A stretch of DNA of 9,138 bases from Clostridiales bacterium (lineage in GTDB: Bacteria; Bacillota; Clostridia; Oscillospirales; CAG-272), in the NCBI GenBank assembly GCA_016280525.1, contig JAEEGW010000010.1, positions 1 through 9,138 on the forward strand, given 5' to 3'. The notes beneath the pieces were generated by a model. That model was not told where the DNA came from. It made no database searches and saw only the letters and a list, made by a program, of their open reading frames with translations. Below are positions 1 through 6,394 of the stretch, in pieces. The position numbers and the translations under genes are program-made. Position 1 is the stretch's first letter; every line of letters begins with the position of its first letter.

Positions 1-212
1 AAACGGACCTTCGCTACGCCGCCGCATTTTGAGCAAACGGTTTCAAAAAGCTCTCTGTTCTCACCTGCCGCCGCTTTTCTTTTATCGCGGCACGCCTTGC
101 ATCTCTGAGGCTGGTTCTGGAAGCCTTTTTCCGCATAGAATTCCTGTTCACGTGCGGTGAAAACGAACTCCTGACCGCAGTCTTTGCAGGTTAATGTGAT
201 GTCCTCGTACAT
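1..212 (-). CDS. Zinc-ribbon domain protein (3' end cut by window edge)
   Basis: Seventy codons are visible before the gene runs off the left edge. The N-terminus begins MYEDITLTCKDCG, followed by the pattern EFVFTAREQEFYAEKGF and RCKACR. This matches a small clostridial zinc-ribbon family with a CxxC pair at residues 9 and 12 and a second at 38 and 41, which together could bind one zinc. A further CSKCGG pair at 60 and 63 suggests a second zinc site completed outside the window. The family has no assigned function that I know of; nucleic-acid or protein binding is only inferred from the zinc ribbon. The ATG at 212 has an AAAGGA site 12 nt upstream. An in-frame ATG at 266 would add 18 residues but lacks a ribosome site and would start outside the family motif. 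It lies 70 nt after the sigma-factor gene with no promoter or terminator seen between them, so co-transcription is likely. Confidence 0.85.
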   Translation of the reverse strand, partial: MYEDITLTCKDCGQEFVFTAREQEFYAEKGFQNQPQRCKACRDKRKAAAGENRELFETVCSKCGGVAKVR

Positions 213-282
213 TGTGATTGCTGTTCCTTTCTTTATTGTGTATAAACCGCGCTTATCGCAGCGCATGATTTTATTTTTGCGC

Positions 283-834
283 TCACTGCAACGTGAGTTT
301 TTTGAGCTTTTTCCGCGCTCTCTGCAGCGTATTGTAAACGGATTTCGGCTCTCTTTTGAGCTTTTTTGCTATTTCCGACGGCGAGGCGCCGTCCGCATAA
401 CTCATAAAAACGTTATATTCGTAATCCGTAAGTTCCGCTTTTATACGCTCTTTCAGCGTTTCGCAGGTCTCTTTTGACGCCGCCCTGTCAATAGGCTGCC
501 CGTCAATATCCGCAGCAAGCTCATTTATACCGTTGTTAAAGCAATCATCAATACTTTCGGTCTGCGGCTCGGGATTCTTGGTGATCTTTTTAGCGTATGT
601 GGTCAGTCGGTTTTCTATGCAGATCTTTGCGTACAATCCAAAGGTGACGCCCTTGTCTTCTTTATATGAAAGCGCCGCCGAATAAAGTGCTATAAGCGCT
701 TCCTGATTAAGATCGTCCTCATCTGCTTTGAGCACTCCGTACGTGCTCATGAACCGGAAAACAAGAGATTTTATAAGGGGGGCATAATCCGCCGTCAGTT
801 GTCCGAATTTTTCATTCTTCTGCTGTGAATTCAT
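283..834 (-). CDS. SigH-like sigma-70 family RNA polymerase sigma factor
   Basis: This is a small sigma-70 family protein of 183 residues that should direct core RNA polymerase to its own promoter set. Region 2 spans about residues 13-85 and contains DLNQEALIALYSAA, the core-binding segment, and FGLYAKICIENRL, which resembles the FAELCITRQI stretch of SigH. Region 4 spans about 134-180, with an LTDYEYNVF helix and a helix-turn-helix ending KSVYNTLQRARKKL, close to the KSIDNALQRVKRKL of SigH. The linker (about 86-133) is acidic and not conserved. There is no anti-sigma gene beside it. The reading frame is open upstream to an ATG at 897, but that lies at the predicted transcription start; the ATG at 834 has a GGGGAG ribosome site 10 nt upstream and was chosen. 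The protein is shorter than typical SigH (about 210 residues). Whether it is the true early-sporulation SigH or a paralogue is unresolved, so no symbol is given. Confidence 0.85.
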   Translation of the reverse strand: MNSQQKNEKFGQLTADYAPLIKSLVFRFMSTYGVLKADEDDLNQEALIALYSAALSYKEDKGVTFGLYAKICIENRLTTYAKKITKNPEPQTESIDDCFNNGINELAADIDGQPIDRAASKETCETLKERIKAELTDYEYNVFMSYADGASPSEIAKKLKREPKSVYNTLQRARKKLKKLTLQ

Positions 835-903
835 ATAAACCTGTCTCCCCGAACGGTTTGTATGATAACACACCTCACGGTGAGAATACCGCTCCAAGTA
901 ATT

Positions 904-931
904 ATTATATACAAGTTTTTAAAAATGTCAA
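904..931 (-). promoter_or_regulatory. Sigma-A-type promoter of the sigma-factor gene
   Basis: On the minus strand a perfect TTGACA (926-931) and TATAAT (904-909) are separated by 16 bp. The expected transcription start is near 897, which gives a leader of about 63 nt to the ATG at 834 and argues against the in-frame ATG at 897. An 11-bp palindrome (874-884) lies in the early leader. Confidence 0.8.
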
Positions 932-1013
932 TAGTTTTTAAAAAATATTTTTCATAAAATTTCAAAAATTATAGTCATGCTTTTAAAAAAACAGGTATTT
1001 TTACATCTAACGC

Positions 1014-1042
1014 TTGAAATATCCAAAGCGGTATGATATAAT
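1014..1042 (+). promoter_or_regulatory. Sigma-A-type promoter of the DUF4364 gene
   Basis: TTGAAA (1014-1019) and TATAAT (1037-1042) are separated by exactly 17 bp. The expected start is near 1049, just ahead of an AAGGAAGG ribosome site (1058-1065), which sits 7 nt before the ATG at 1073. The promoter faces away from the sigma-factor promoter; the roughly 80 bp between the two -35 boxes are A/T-rich with repeated A and T tracts. Confidence 0.8.
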
Positions 1043-1072
1043 ATTAAACACTAAAGCAAGGAAGGTGTCTTT

Positions 1073-1588
1073 ATGGCTGTCATACCTTTGACCGATCCGG
1101 GCGATATAAAGCTTTACATCCTCTGCATCATGCAGAAGGTGGGCTATCCGCTCTCATACTCCGATATAAACGATCTTGCGCTTTATGAAGGCGTTATTTC
1201 AAATATGAATTTCATAGAGGCTTTTGACGCGCTTGAAAACGACAATCTCATACGTAAGGACGAAAGCGGCAATTACGCCGTGACCGAGGACGGCGAGTTT
1301 ATCGAAAAAACGCTTAAAAGCGAGCTTTCCGGCTATATACACGACAGATCTTTGCGCGCGGCGCTGAAACGCATATCGTTTCGCGACGTAAAAACGGAAA
1401 TAAAGATCACCGAGCTTGAAGACAAGACTTACAGAGTGGATATGTCGCTCATACGCAAAAAGATGAAGCTGCTGCACATGGAGCTTACGTTTGATACTAT
1501 GTACCAGGCAAAAAAAGCCGCCGGCGCGTTCTCGGATGATCCGGAGCTGATATACACGCGGCTCATTTCCCTGCTCGGCGGAGTTTAA
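1073..1588 (+). CDS. DUF4364 family protein
   Basis: The 171-residue protein has the form of the DUF4364 family common in Clostridia. The N-terminus (about residues 8-85) reads as a winged-helix-like fold: a helix (DIKLYILCIMQKVGYPLSYS), a second helical region with ALENDNLIRKDESG, and a GNYAVTEDGE turn typical of winged-helix wings. The C-terminal half (about 100-171) is a mixed alpha/beta segment with KTYRVDMSLIR. There is no signal peptide or membrane segment, so it should be cytoplasmic. A regulatory or DNA-binding role is suggested by the fold but is not established for the family. The start is supported by a strong AAGGAAGG site 7 nt upstream. The next gene starts 2 nt after its stop codon, so the two are almost certainly translated from one message. 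Confidence 0.85.
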   Translation: MAVIPLTDPGDIKLYILCIMQKVGYPLSYSDINDLALYEGVISNMNFIEAFDALENDNLIRKDESGNYAVTEDGEFIEKTLKSELSGYIHDRSLRAALKRISFRDVKTEIKITELEDKTYRVDMSLIRKKMKLLHMELTFDTMYQAKKAAGAFSDDPELIYTRLISLLGGV

Positions 1589-1590
1589 AT

Positions 1591-2385
1591 ATGTTCTTAT
1601 CACGCTCTTCACTTATCAAAACGGTGCTTATAGCGTCGCTGCTTTTATTGATCGGCATCGCGCTGTTCGTCGTCGCGTATTATATAAGCAAAGGCGATAT
1701 AAATCCCGCGCCGTCGATCACCGCGGGCGTTATTATGACGTGCCTGTCCGGTGTCGCTGTCTTTATCGGCATATATGCGGACGGCGTATCAAAGCCGTTT
1801 GCGGAGGGTACGCGGCTCGTTAAAAAAGACCTGCAGCCGAAAAAGTATATTGAGATGTATAAAGAAAAAAGCGGGGGCGAAGGATACGTCATCGCGCGTC
1901 CGCGTTTTGATATGCTGGAGCTTTTGTATACGGCTTACGACCTTACCGACGACAGAGTCGGCAGAGCCTTCGCGATCGAAGAGATGAAAGCGAAAATGAA
2001 GCCGAAATATAAAGGAAAGATCGCCGTTTACGCCGCGGACGAGCAGTACAGGCAGGGCAATATCGAAGAGGGCGACAGACTGCTTGCCTACGCCGAAAAG
2101 CACGATACGTCCTCAACCGTTTACGCAATGGCGGACGCGGTAAGAAAAACGTCAAAAGCCGCCGCGGAAGGCGACGCGGAGACGGAGGAGAGCTATTATA
2201 ACGGTCTGCTTTCCGCCGCCGGCATCTTCAAAGCGGACAACGACGCGATCCTCACGGCGCACTACCGTCTGTATCATATCTGCAAAAATTCCGGCAGAGA
2301 TAAAGAGGCAAAAGAACACCTGACGTACTGCGCCGAGCACGGCGGCAGCACCGCCATACGCAAAGCGGCAAAAGCGTTGTTATAA
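1591..2385 (+). CDS. Hypothetical membrane-anchored protein with helical repeat-like domain
   Basis: I do not recognise this 264-residue protein. It opens with two hydrophobic segments (about residues 8-31 and 42-62) joined by a short loop, which would make a membrane hairpin anchor. Next comes a basic linker (about 70-90). A long helical, charged, soluble part (about 105-264) has pairs of helices ending in patterns such as EQYRQGNIEEGDRLLAYAEKH and HYRLYHICKNSGRDKEAKEH. These resemble tetratricopeptide repeats and suggest a protein-protein interaction scaffold on the membrane, but this is inference from helix pattern only. The ATG follows the DUF4364 stop by 2 nt with a weak GGCGGAG site inside the previous gene, indicating translational coupling. 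A terminator-like hairpin follows the stop codon directly. Confidence 0.75.
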   Translation: MFLSRSSLIKTVLIASLLLLIGIALFVVAYYISKGDINPAPSITAGVIMTCLSGVAVFIGIYADGVSKPFAEGTRLVKKDLQPKKYIEMYKEKSGGEGYVIARPRFDMLELLYTAYDLTDDRVGRAFAIEEMKAKMKPKYKGKIAVYAADEQYRQGNIEEGDRLLAYAEKHDTSSTVYAMADAVRKTSKAAAEGDAETEESYYNGLLSAAGIFKADNDAILTAHYRLYHICKNSGRDKEAKEHLTYCAEHGGSTAIRKAAKALL

Positions 2386-2390
2386 TCGTA

Positions 2391-2415
2391 CGGGCGATCA
2401 TCGATCGCCCGCTTT
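2391..2415 (+). terminator. Rho-independent terminator of the DUF4364 operon
   Basis: A perfect 9-bp stem (CGGGCGATC at 2391-2399 and GATCGCCCG at 2403-2411) with a 3-nt loop begins 5 nt after the stop codon at 2385. A short run CTTTAAATTT follows. The stem is strong but the U-tract is interrupted, so termination is likely rather than certain. Confidence 0.6.
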
Positions 2416-2432
2416 AAATTTCGCGTCAGCGA

Positions 2433-2747
2433 CAATTCATGCGCCGCAGGCAATTCACGTCCCTGCGGGACGCGATACCCGTAAGGGAGGTGGTCTCCCC
2501 TCCCGCCGACCGCCGCGCCCCCTCAAATCTTTTGAGGGAGGGGACAGGGGGGTATGGGGGGTTCTCGGCGAAGCCGAGCTTGAGGGGTGGGGACCCACCA
2601 TATTTGTCGGCTTTGCCGACACCGATTTTTATTCTTTATTCTTTATTCTTTATTATTTATTCTTTAAGACGGACGACCAACGGTCTCCCCTACCTGCGAA
2701 ACCCCGAGTTGCCGCCCTCTGAATTCTGAATTCTGAATTCTTAATTC
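2433..2747 (+). repeat. Composite intergenic repeat element, copy 1
   Basis: This fills the gap between the convergent genes ending at 2385 and 2741. Two CAATTCA boxes (2433, 2451) mark the left side. Stem-loops follow: GTCCC-TGC-GGGAC (2459-2471), GGGAGG/CCTCCC (2485-2504), CCCTCAAA-TCT-TTTGAGGG (2520-2538), CTCGGC-GAA-GCCGAG (2564-2578), GGTGGG/CCCACC (2586-2599) and GTCGGC-TTT-GCCGAC (2606-2620). Then come ACCGATTTTTATTC with five TTTATTC-type heptamers (2628-2662), a decayed form of the GGGCGACC hairpin (2671-2689), and three TGAATTC plus one TTAATTC heptamer (2720-2747). The last heptamer includes the spoIIP stop codon. No convincing open reading frame is present. It shares module order with the copies at 4846-5090 and 8482-8629. 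Confidence 0.8.
2536..2561 (+). other. Potential G-quadruplex motif
   Basis: Four guanine runs of 3, 4, 6 and 6 (2536-2538, 2540-2543, 2547-2552, 2556-2561) are separated by loops A, ACA and TAT on the plus strand. This meets the usual G3+N1-7 rule. It overlaps the right arm of the CCCTCAAA/TTTGAGGG hairpin, so the two structures would compete. Confidence 0.65.
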
Positions 2748-3856
2748 TCCATTATCGTCTTCACCATCTGCTCCGCGAGGATTTTTGCGGAGCGTTTTGC
2801 TTCTACTATGCTGTTGCCATCCGAGCCGACCTCGATCAGTACAGACAGCGGCGTATAATACTGGTTGAATGCGCCCTGTTTTATATTTATCGGCCGCATT
2901 AATCCCGGGTATTTTTCATCAAGCGCGTACTGCAGCTTTATCGCGAGAGTCAAATTGTCGCGCCAGTTTACGTTTTCGTCTTCAAGTCTGTCTGAGCCGA
3001 CGACGAACATGAGCTGCGCCGCGATCTGCCCGTCAGCCGCCGTGACCATGCGCGCCTTTGACCCGTCTGACAGCTCGATCGCGTCCCTGTGTATATCGAA
3101 CATATATTTTATTGTCGGGTACTTTTTTATATATTCCTTTATTATCTTCGCCGCGTTTGAATACGCTTTTGAATAAGATTCCTTATCTATCGGTATCTCG
3201 CAATGCAGCGCTTTTATGCCGGCGGCGTTGAAAATATCTTCAAAAATATCGCCTAAACACACCACGTTTTCGTCCTTTACAGCCGATCTCGGGTACGAGC
3301 CCGGCTCGGTGTAAAACGCGCCGTCAGCCGAGAACGCTTCCGTTCCGTGCGTATGTATTATAAGCACCTGATATTCGTCGCTTTCCTCGTATGTAACTGC
3401 AAGCGGCTTTTGCAGATAAGGCTCGGCGTCTATCTGTTTTTTATCGCCCGCGTCGGATACGTAAACGCAGCCTTCGTCCGCTTCTCTGTAAAGCGACACG
3501 GGAACTATGCCGACGTACCCGTCCGGCACCGCCGTGCCGTCGAATTCGTAAAGCCTTTGGAGCAGATCTTCGTCATAATCTCTTACGTCCTCGCAGTTTT
3601 CGTCCGGCGGGGACGTTTTGCTTTTGCTTGATTTTTCGGCTTTTTCAAATTTCAAAAACATCCCGTTTCTGCTTGTTTTCTCTTTCGTTACGGAATCCGC
3701 CGCGGTAAAAACTCCGCCGGCAAGCACCGCGCATATAACGAGCGGAAAAACAACGTATTTTATAAAAGCCCTGCCCAAAAGATAAAGATTCTGCCTTGCT
3801 TTGTACGATTGCTCCGACGTGTCTTTCATTTTCATAAACAGCCTGTTCGCGTCCAT
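2741..3856 (-). CDS. spoIIP: Stage II sporulation protein P (SpoIIP)
   Basis: SpoIIP is a membrane-anchored peptidoglycan amidase and endopeptidase that, with SpoIID and SpoIIM, thins septal peptidoglycan and drives engulfment of the forespore. The 371-residue protein has a short cytoplasmic N-terminus, one membrane segment (about residues 34-55), a charged linker (about 56-100) and the catalytic domain (about 160-371). Visible motifs are VLIIHTHGTEAF with H168 and H170, FDIHRDA with H256, and the FNQYYTPLSVLIEVGSDGNS block with E342; these fit the metal-binding and catalytic positions of the family. The frame extends to a GTG at 3865, but that codon overlaps the GGAAGG ribosome site (3865-3870), which lies 8 nt before the ATG at 3856; the ATG is preferred. 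It follows gpr by 42 nt. The TAA stop lies within the last heptamer of repeat copy 1. Confidence 0.95.
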   Translation of the reverse strand: MDANRLFMKMKDTSEQSYKARQNLYLLGRAFIKYVVFPLVICAVLAGGVFTAADSVTKEKTSRNGMFLKFEKAEKSSKSKTSPPDENCEDVRDYDEDLLQRLYEFDGTAVPDGYVGIVPVSLYREADEGCVYVSDAGDKKQIDAEPYLQKPLAVTYEESDEYQVLIIHTHGTEAFSADGAFYTEPGSYPRSAVKDENVVCLGDIFEDIFNAAGIKALHCEIPIDKESYSKAYSNAAKIIKEYIKKYPTIKYMFDIHRDAIELSDGSKARMVTAADGQIAAQLMFVVGSDRLEDENVNWRDNLTLAIKLQYALDEKYPGLMRPINIKQGAFNQYYTPLSVLIEVGSDGNSIVEAKRSAKILAEQMVKTIMEN

Positions 3857-3898
3857 ATTTGTCACCTTCCTTTTACTTAATTTTATTCGGTGAAGGCG

Positions 3899-4753
3899 TC
3901 AAATATACGCCATATCCTCATACGTAAGAAAAGGATGGCAGACGCGGTTTACGGAATATCCTACAAGTCTCGCAAGTTCGCCGACAGACCTGTCGCTGTC
4001 CTTCGGGCAGACGTAGCAGCCTTTCAGTCTTTTGTATTCTTCATCACTCCCGTTTTTTACAAGCGCCGCCGCGTCTATCACGGTAGGCACGCCTACGGCT
4101 ATCACCGGCGCACCGAGAGTCAGCTCTGACATCTCGCCTCTGTCGTTTCCGACGCCGGAGCCGGGAGATATTCCGGTATCCGTTATCTGAACAGAGGCGG
4201 AAAGCGTTTCAATACCCGCCGCCGCAAGCGAATCTATGATTATGATAATGGTGGGCTTTATTTTCTCCGCCGCCGCTTTTATCTGCTCCGCCGCATCTAT
4301 CCCGGTCTGTGAAAGCACGCCGGGAGACAGCGCCGCGCAGTCGCCCAGGCCGCTTTTTTCAAAAACGTCCGTGTCTTTTATATGATGCGTAGCCGTGACG
4401 TGCTTTATCGCAAGCGGGCCGAGCGCGTCCGCGGTGACGTATCTGTTGCCCAAACCCACGGCAAGAACGCACCCGTCGGTCCGCGCCATTGATTTTATGA
4501 CTCCGGATAACGTATCCGCGCACTTTTTGAAATTGTCCGCGTCCGTCTCCCAGATCTTGCCGACGTTTACTGTGACGTATCTGCCTACGGGCTTGCCGAG
4601 CAGCTTTGCGCCGTTTTCGTTGAATATCTCTACCGTGCAGACCCTGCCGTGCTCCGTGTATCTTATCCCGTCCGGGCAGCCCTCGTGATCTTTTGAATAC
4701 TCCTTCATCACCCTGTCGTGAACTTCTTTTGCCATATCGGACCTGAAATACAT
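3899..4753 (-). CDS. gpr: GPR endopeptidase (spore germination protease)
   Basis: GPR degrades small acid-soluble spore proteins in the first minutes of germination, releasing DNA and amino acids. It is made in the forespore as an inactive form that cleaves itself. The 284-residue sequence carries the family signatures: GLGNRYVTADALGP (residues 100-113) with the catalytic-type D109, ALSPGVLSQTGIDAA (141-155), IIIIIDSLAAAG with the second D174, ITDTGISPGSGVGNDR (190-205), and APVIAVGVPTVIDAAA. The N-terminal FRSDMAKEVHD matches the self-cleavage region of the family (TDLAxE type). It begins at residue 3, so the propeptide is only a few residues. The region before the C-terminal CPKDSD block is much shorter than in Bacillus GPR. 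The upstream frame has a stop and no other start codon; GGGGGTGG (4758-4765) precedes the ATG by 4 nt. It lies directly before spoIIP, as in Bacillus. Confidence 0.95.
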   Translation of the reverse strand: MYFRSDMAKEVHDRVMKEYSKDHEGCPDGIRYTEHGRVCTVEIFNENGAKLLGKPVGRYVTVNVGKIWETDADNFKKCADTLSGVIKSMARTDGCVLAVGLGNRYVTADALGPLAIKHVTATHHIKDTDVFEKSGLGDCAALSPGVLSQTGIDAAEQIKAAAEKIKPTIIIIIDSLAAAGIETLSASVQITDTGISPGSGVGNDRGEMSELTLGAPVIAVGVPTVIDAAALVKNGSDEEYKRLKGCYVCPKDSDRSVGELARLVGYSVNRVCHPFLTYEDMAYI

Positions 4754-4797
4754 AATACCACCCCCGATAGGTATTATTGACAGAACGAGGGGAAGTT

Positions 4798-4825
4798 ATG
4801 AGTTTAGAGTTATGAGTTTAGAGTT
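4798..4825. repeat. 14-bp perfect tandem duplication upstream of gpr
   Basis: The unit ATGAGTTTAGAGTT occurs twice without a gap (4798-4811 and 4812-4825), 45 nt before the gpr start. It lies next to, and outside, the recognisable boundary of repeat copy 2. It may be a by-product of slippage, or part of the gpr control region. Confidence 0.75.
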
Positions 4826-4845
4826 AGGTGTCGGCGCCTCCCTTC

Positions 4846-5090
4846 TGAATTCTTAATTCGCGCCCCGCGATCTCTTTTGAGATCGTGGGCCCGTGATTTC
4901 CCGAAAACGAGGTACGAGTTTTTAGGGGTTCACGGGTGGGAAACCCACAGTATTTCGTCCCGTAGGGACTCCGGTTTTTATTCTTTATTCTTTATTCTTT
5001 ATTCTTTCTTATTTATTCTTTATTATTTGAAAAGCGGGCGACCAACGGTCGCCCCTGCATTCTTATTTCTTAATTCTGAATTCTTAATTA
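4846..5090 (+). repeat. Composite intergenic repeat element, copy 2
   Basis: This occupies most of the gap between gpr and the oxidoreductase gene. The left end is TGAATTC plus TTAATTC (4846-4859). Stem-loops follow: CGATCTC-TTTT-GAGATCG (4868-4885), GTGGG-AAA-CCCAC (4936-4948) and GTCCC-GTA-GGGAC (4957-4969). Then come CTCCGGTTTTTATTC and seven TTTATTC-type heptamers (4977-5025), the perfect 8-bp hairpin GGGCGACC-AAC-GGTCGCCC (5036-5054), and four closing heptamers (5063-5090). The final heptamer TTAATTA contains the stop codon of the oxidoreductase. Just left of the element, at 4827-4840, AGGTGTCGGCGCCT resembles the GC hairpin of copy 3 and may be a fragment of another copy. Confidence 0.8.
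5029..5054 (-). terminator. Terminator-like hairpin inside repeat copy 2
   Basis: Read on the minus strand, GGGCGACC-GTT-GGTCGCCC (5054-5036) is followed by GCTTTTC. It lies 33 nt beyond the oxidoreductase stop codon and would be expected to end the operon transcript. The U-run is short (four), so efficiency is uncertain. Confidence 0.5.
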
Positions 5091-6347
5091 TTCCCCCGGT
5101 TTTCCGTCTATCCAAAGCTGTCTTACGTGCGCGTATACCTCGTCCGGTATATCGACCTCGCCGTAGGAGGTTTTCGGGAGCAGGTCTTCGCCTTTTGCTA
5201 TGGCTTTATTCGTGCATTTGTTATCGTGCCTGTAAGCCTCGCGGACTGCGGGGTCGCGCAGGTCGGGTATCTGCATCGGTTTGCCGCCCTCAAGCACGGA
5301 GCGATATGCGAATATGCCGCATAAGCCCATTGAAACGGCGGTATATACGTCAATGGTCCATTCCTTGCCCTCGGGTCTGCCTAAGATCCTCTGAATAAAG
5401 AAATGCGTGGGATAGAAGTCCGAGCCGCCGTGACCGACGTGGTTTCTTGCCATTTCTCCCTCTATCTTAAGCTCCGGCGTGTAGCTTTCCCACTCGCCGT
5501 GACAGATCTGCTCGCCCTCGCGGTAGACGTAAAGCGGCTGCGTGCCCTCGACTCTGCCGGTCTCCATACTTCCCTTCGTGCCGTAAAGCTCGTAGTTGAC
5601 GCTTCCCGGCTCGCGTTTCAGGTGACCGTGTATGCTTTTGAGCACGGCGCCGTTTTCCAGCTTCACCATTTCAAGCCCCGCGCCGAAATACGCGCCGAGC
5701 CTCTTCATCTCCTCCGGCGGAGGACATTCGAAACCGACGACGGAAACGGGGCGCAGTCCGGTCATTGCAAGAAGCGGACCGACGGAATGCGTGCAGTAAT
5801 AGTTGCAGTAAAGATTGTTTCTCCAGTGATCGCGCTCTCCGTACGTTATCTGCGGCCATATACCCGCGCAGTCGTGTATGTATTCGCCCTCTCCGTACGT
5901 TACCGTGCCGATATCGCCCTTTTTGTATCTCTGCCACATCTCAAAAGTGTGAAGCATATAGCAGTAATTCTCCGCGTAGGCGTAAACGAGACCCGTTTTC
6001 TCCACGGCTTCGATAAGTTCAACAGCCTGCGCCACGGTCTCGCACGGGAGCACCTCTGATAAGACGTGCTTTCCCGCGTACAAGCACTTTACGGCGTAGA
6101 TCGCGTGTTCCGTCGCGTAATTCGCAAGGACTACCGCGTCCATATCGTGCTTGATAAATTCGTCAAACGATTCGTACAGCGCCACGTTCAGACCGTGTTT
6201 TTCCGCTTTTTCCTTTACTTCTGATAACAGCGGTGTGTATTTATCACACACCGCTGTAAGTTCAGCATCGGGATGATCAAGCAGAACGTCGATCATGGTC
6301 TGTCCGCGGAAGCCGCCGAAAACTCCTATTTTCAGCTTCTCGGACAT
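5088..6347 (-). CDS. Gfo/Idh/MocA family oxidoreductase
   Basis: The 419-residue protein has the two-domain plan of NAD(P)-dependent sugar dehydrogenases and related enzymes. The N-terminal Rossmann domain (about 1-125) holds the nucleotide loop GVFGGFRG (8-15), an unusual form of GxGxxG. The segment KHVLSEVLPCETVAQA follows, where the family normally has EKP with the catalytic lysine; here the motif reads EVL, with no lysine. The C-terminal alpha/beta domain (about 126-400) includes AENYCYM, GEYIHDC (H158), DHWRN (H174) and YCTHSVGPLL (H187); one of the histidines may sit in the active site. The substrate is unknown, and the missing lysine argues against a standard dehydrogenase step. The ATG has a GAGGG site 6-8 nt upstream. 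It follows the binding-protein gene by 47 nt, with no promoter seen between, suggesting one operon. The stop codon lies in repeat copy 2. Confidence 0.88.
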   Translation of the reverse strand: MSEKLKIGVFGGFRGQTMIDVLLDHPDAELTAVCDKYTPLLSEVKEKAEKHGLNVALYESFDEFIKHDMDAVVLANYATEHAIYAVKCLYAGKHVLSEVLPCETVAQAVELIEAVEKTGLVYAYAENYCYMLHTFEMWQRYKKGDIGTVTYGEGEYIHDCAGIWPQITYGERDHWRNNLYCNYYCTHSVGPLLAMTGLRPVSVVGFECPPPEEMKRLGAYFGAGLEMVKLENGAVLKSIHGHLKREPGSVNYELYGTKGSMETGRVEGTQPLYVYREGEQICHGEWESYTPELKIEGEMARNHVGHGGSDFYPTHFFIQRILGRPEGKEWTIDVYTAVSMGLCGIFAYRSVLEGGKPMQIPDLRDPAVREAYRHDNKCTNKAIAKGEDLLPKTSYGEVDIPDEVYAHVRQLWIDGKPGE

Positions 6348-6394
6348 TGCTTTTCCCTCTCTTTGTATTAAATTAAATTGTTTTACCGTAGTTT

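Noticed and set aside
835..897. Upstream in-frame extension of the sigma-factor gene to an ATG at 897
   Set aside because: The ATG coincides with the predicted transcription start, has no ribosome site, and the added 21 residues do not resemble sigma factors; the ATG at 834 has a GGGGAG site.
898..1020. Phased A/T tracts as an intrinsically curved regulatory region
   Set aside because: Tracts are frequent but their spacing is not clearly a multiple of the helical repeat; ordinary A/T-rich divergent promoter DNA explains them.
2439..2729. 96-residue plus-strand open frame in the first repeat element
   Set aside because: It translates the hairpins and heptamer arrays, lacks a ribosome site, and has low-complexity content; it is a by-product of the repeat.
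3857..3865. GTG start for spoIIP at 3865
   Set aside because: The codon overlaps the only good ribosome site (3865-3870); that site is 8 nt before the ATG at 3856.
4724..4753. Nearly absent propeptide in GPR as a novel feature
   Set aside because: The self-cleavage-like motif starts at residue 3, shorter than in Bacillus, but as I recall clostridial GPR proteins commonly start this way, so it is probably ordinary for the group.
4772..4801. Possible sigma-G/F-type promoter for gpr (TCATAA, 17 bp, AATAATA on the minus strand)
   Set aside because: The -10 box lacks its first consensus base and the resulting leader would be only about 12 nt, overlapping the ribosome site. Forespore control of gpr is expected from Bacillus, but this site is not convincing.
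2720..5090. CRISPR-like array, because of repeated short units
   Set aside because: The units are 7-bp tandem repeats with no unique spacers of regular length and no cas genes nearby.
4877..5398. 173-residue plus-strand open frame crossing repeat copy 2 into the oxidoreductase
   Set aside because: It mixes repeat sequence with antisense of a well-supported gene and has no ribosome site or family match.
5403..6059. 218-residue plus-strand open frame antisense to the oxidoreductase
   Set aside because: It is a shadow of the coding strand: no ribosome site, no domain, and composition follows the antisense of the real gene.
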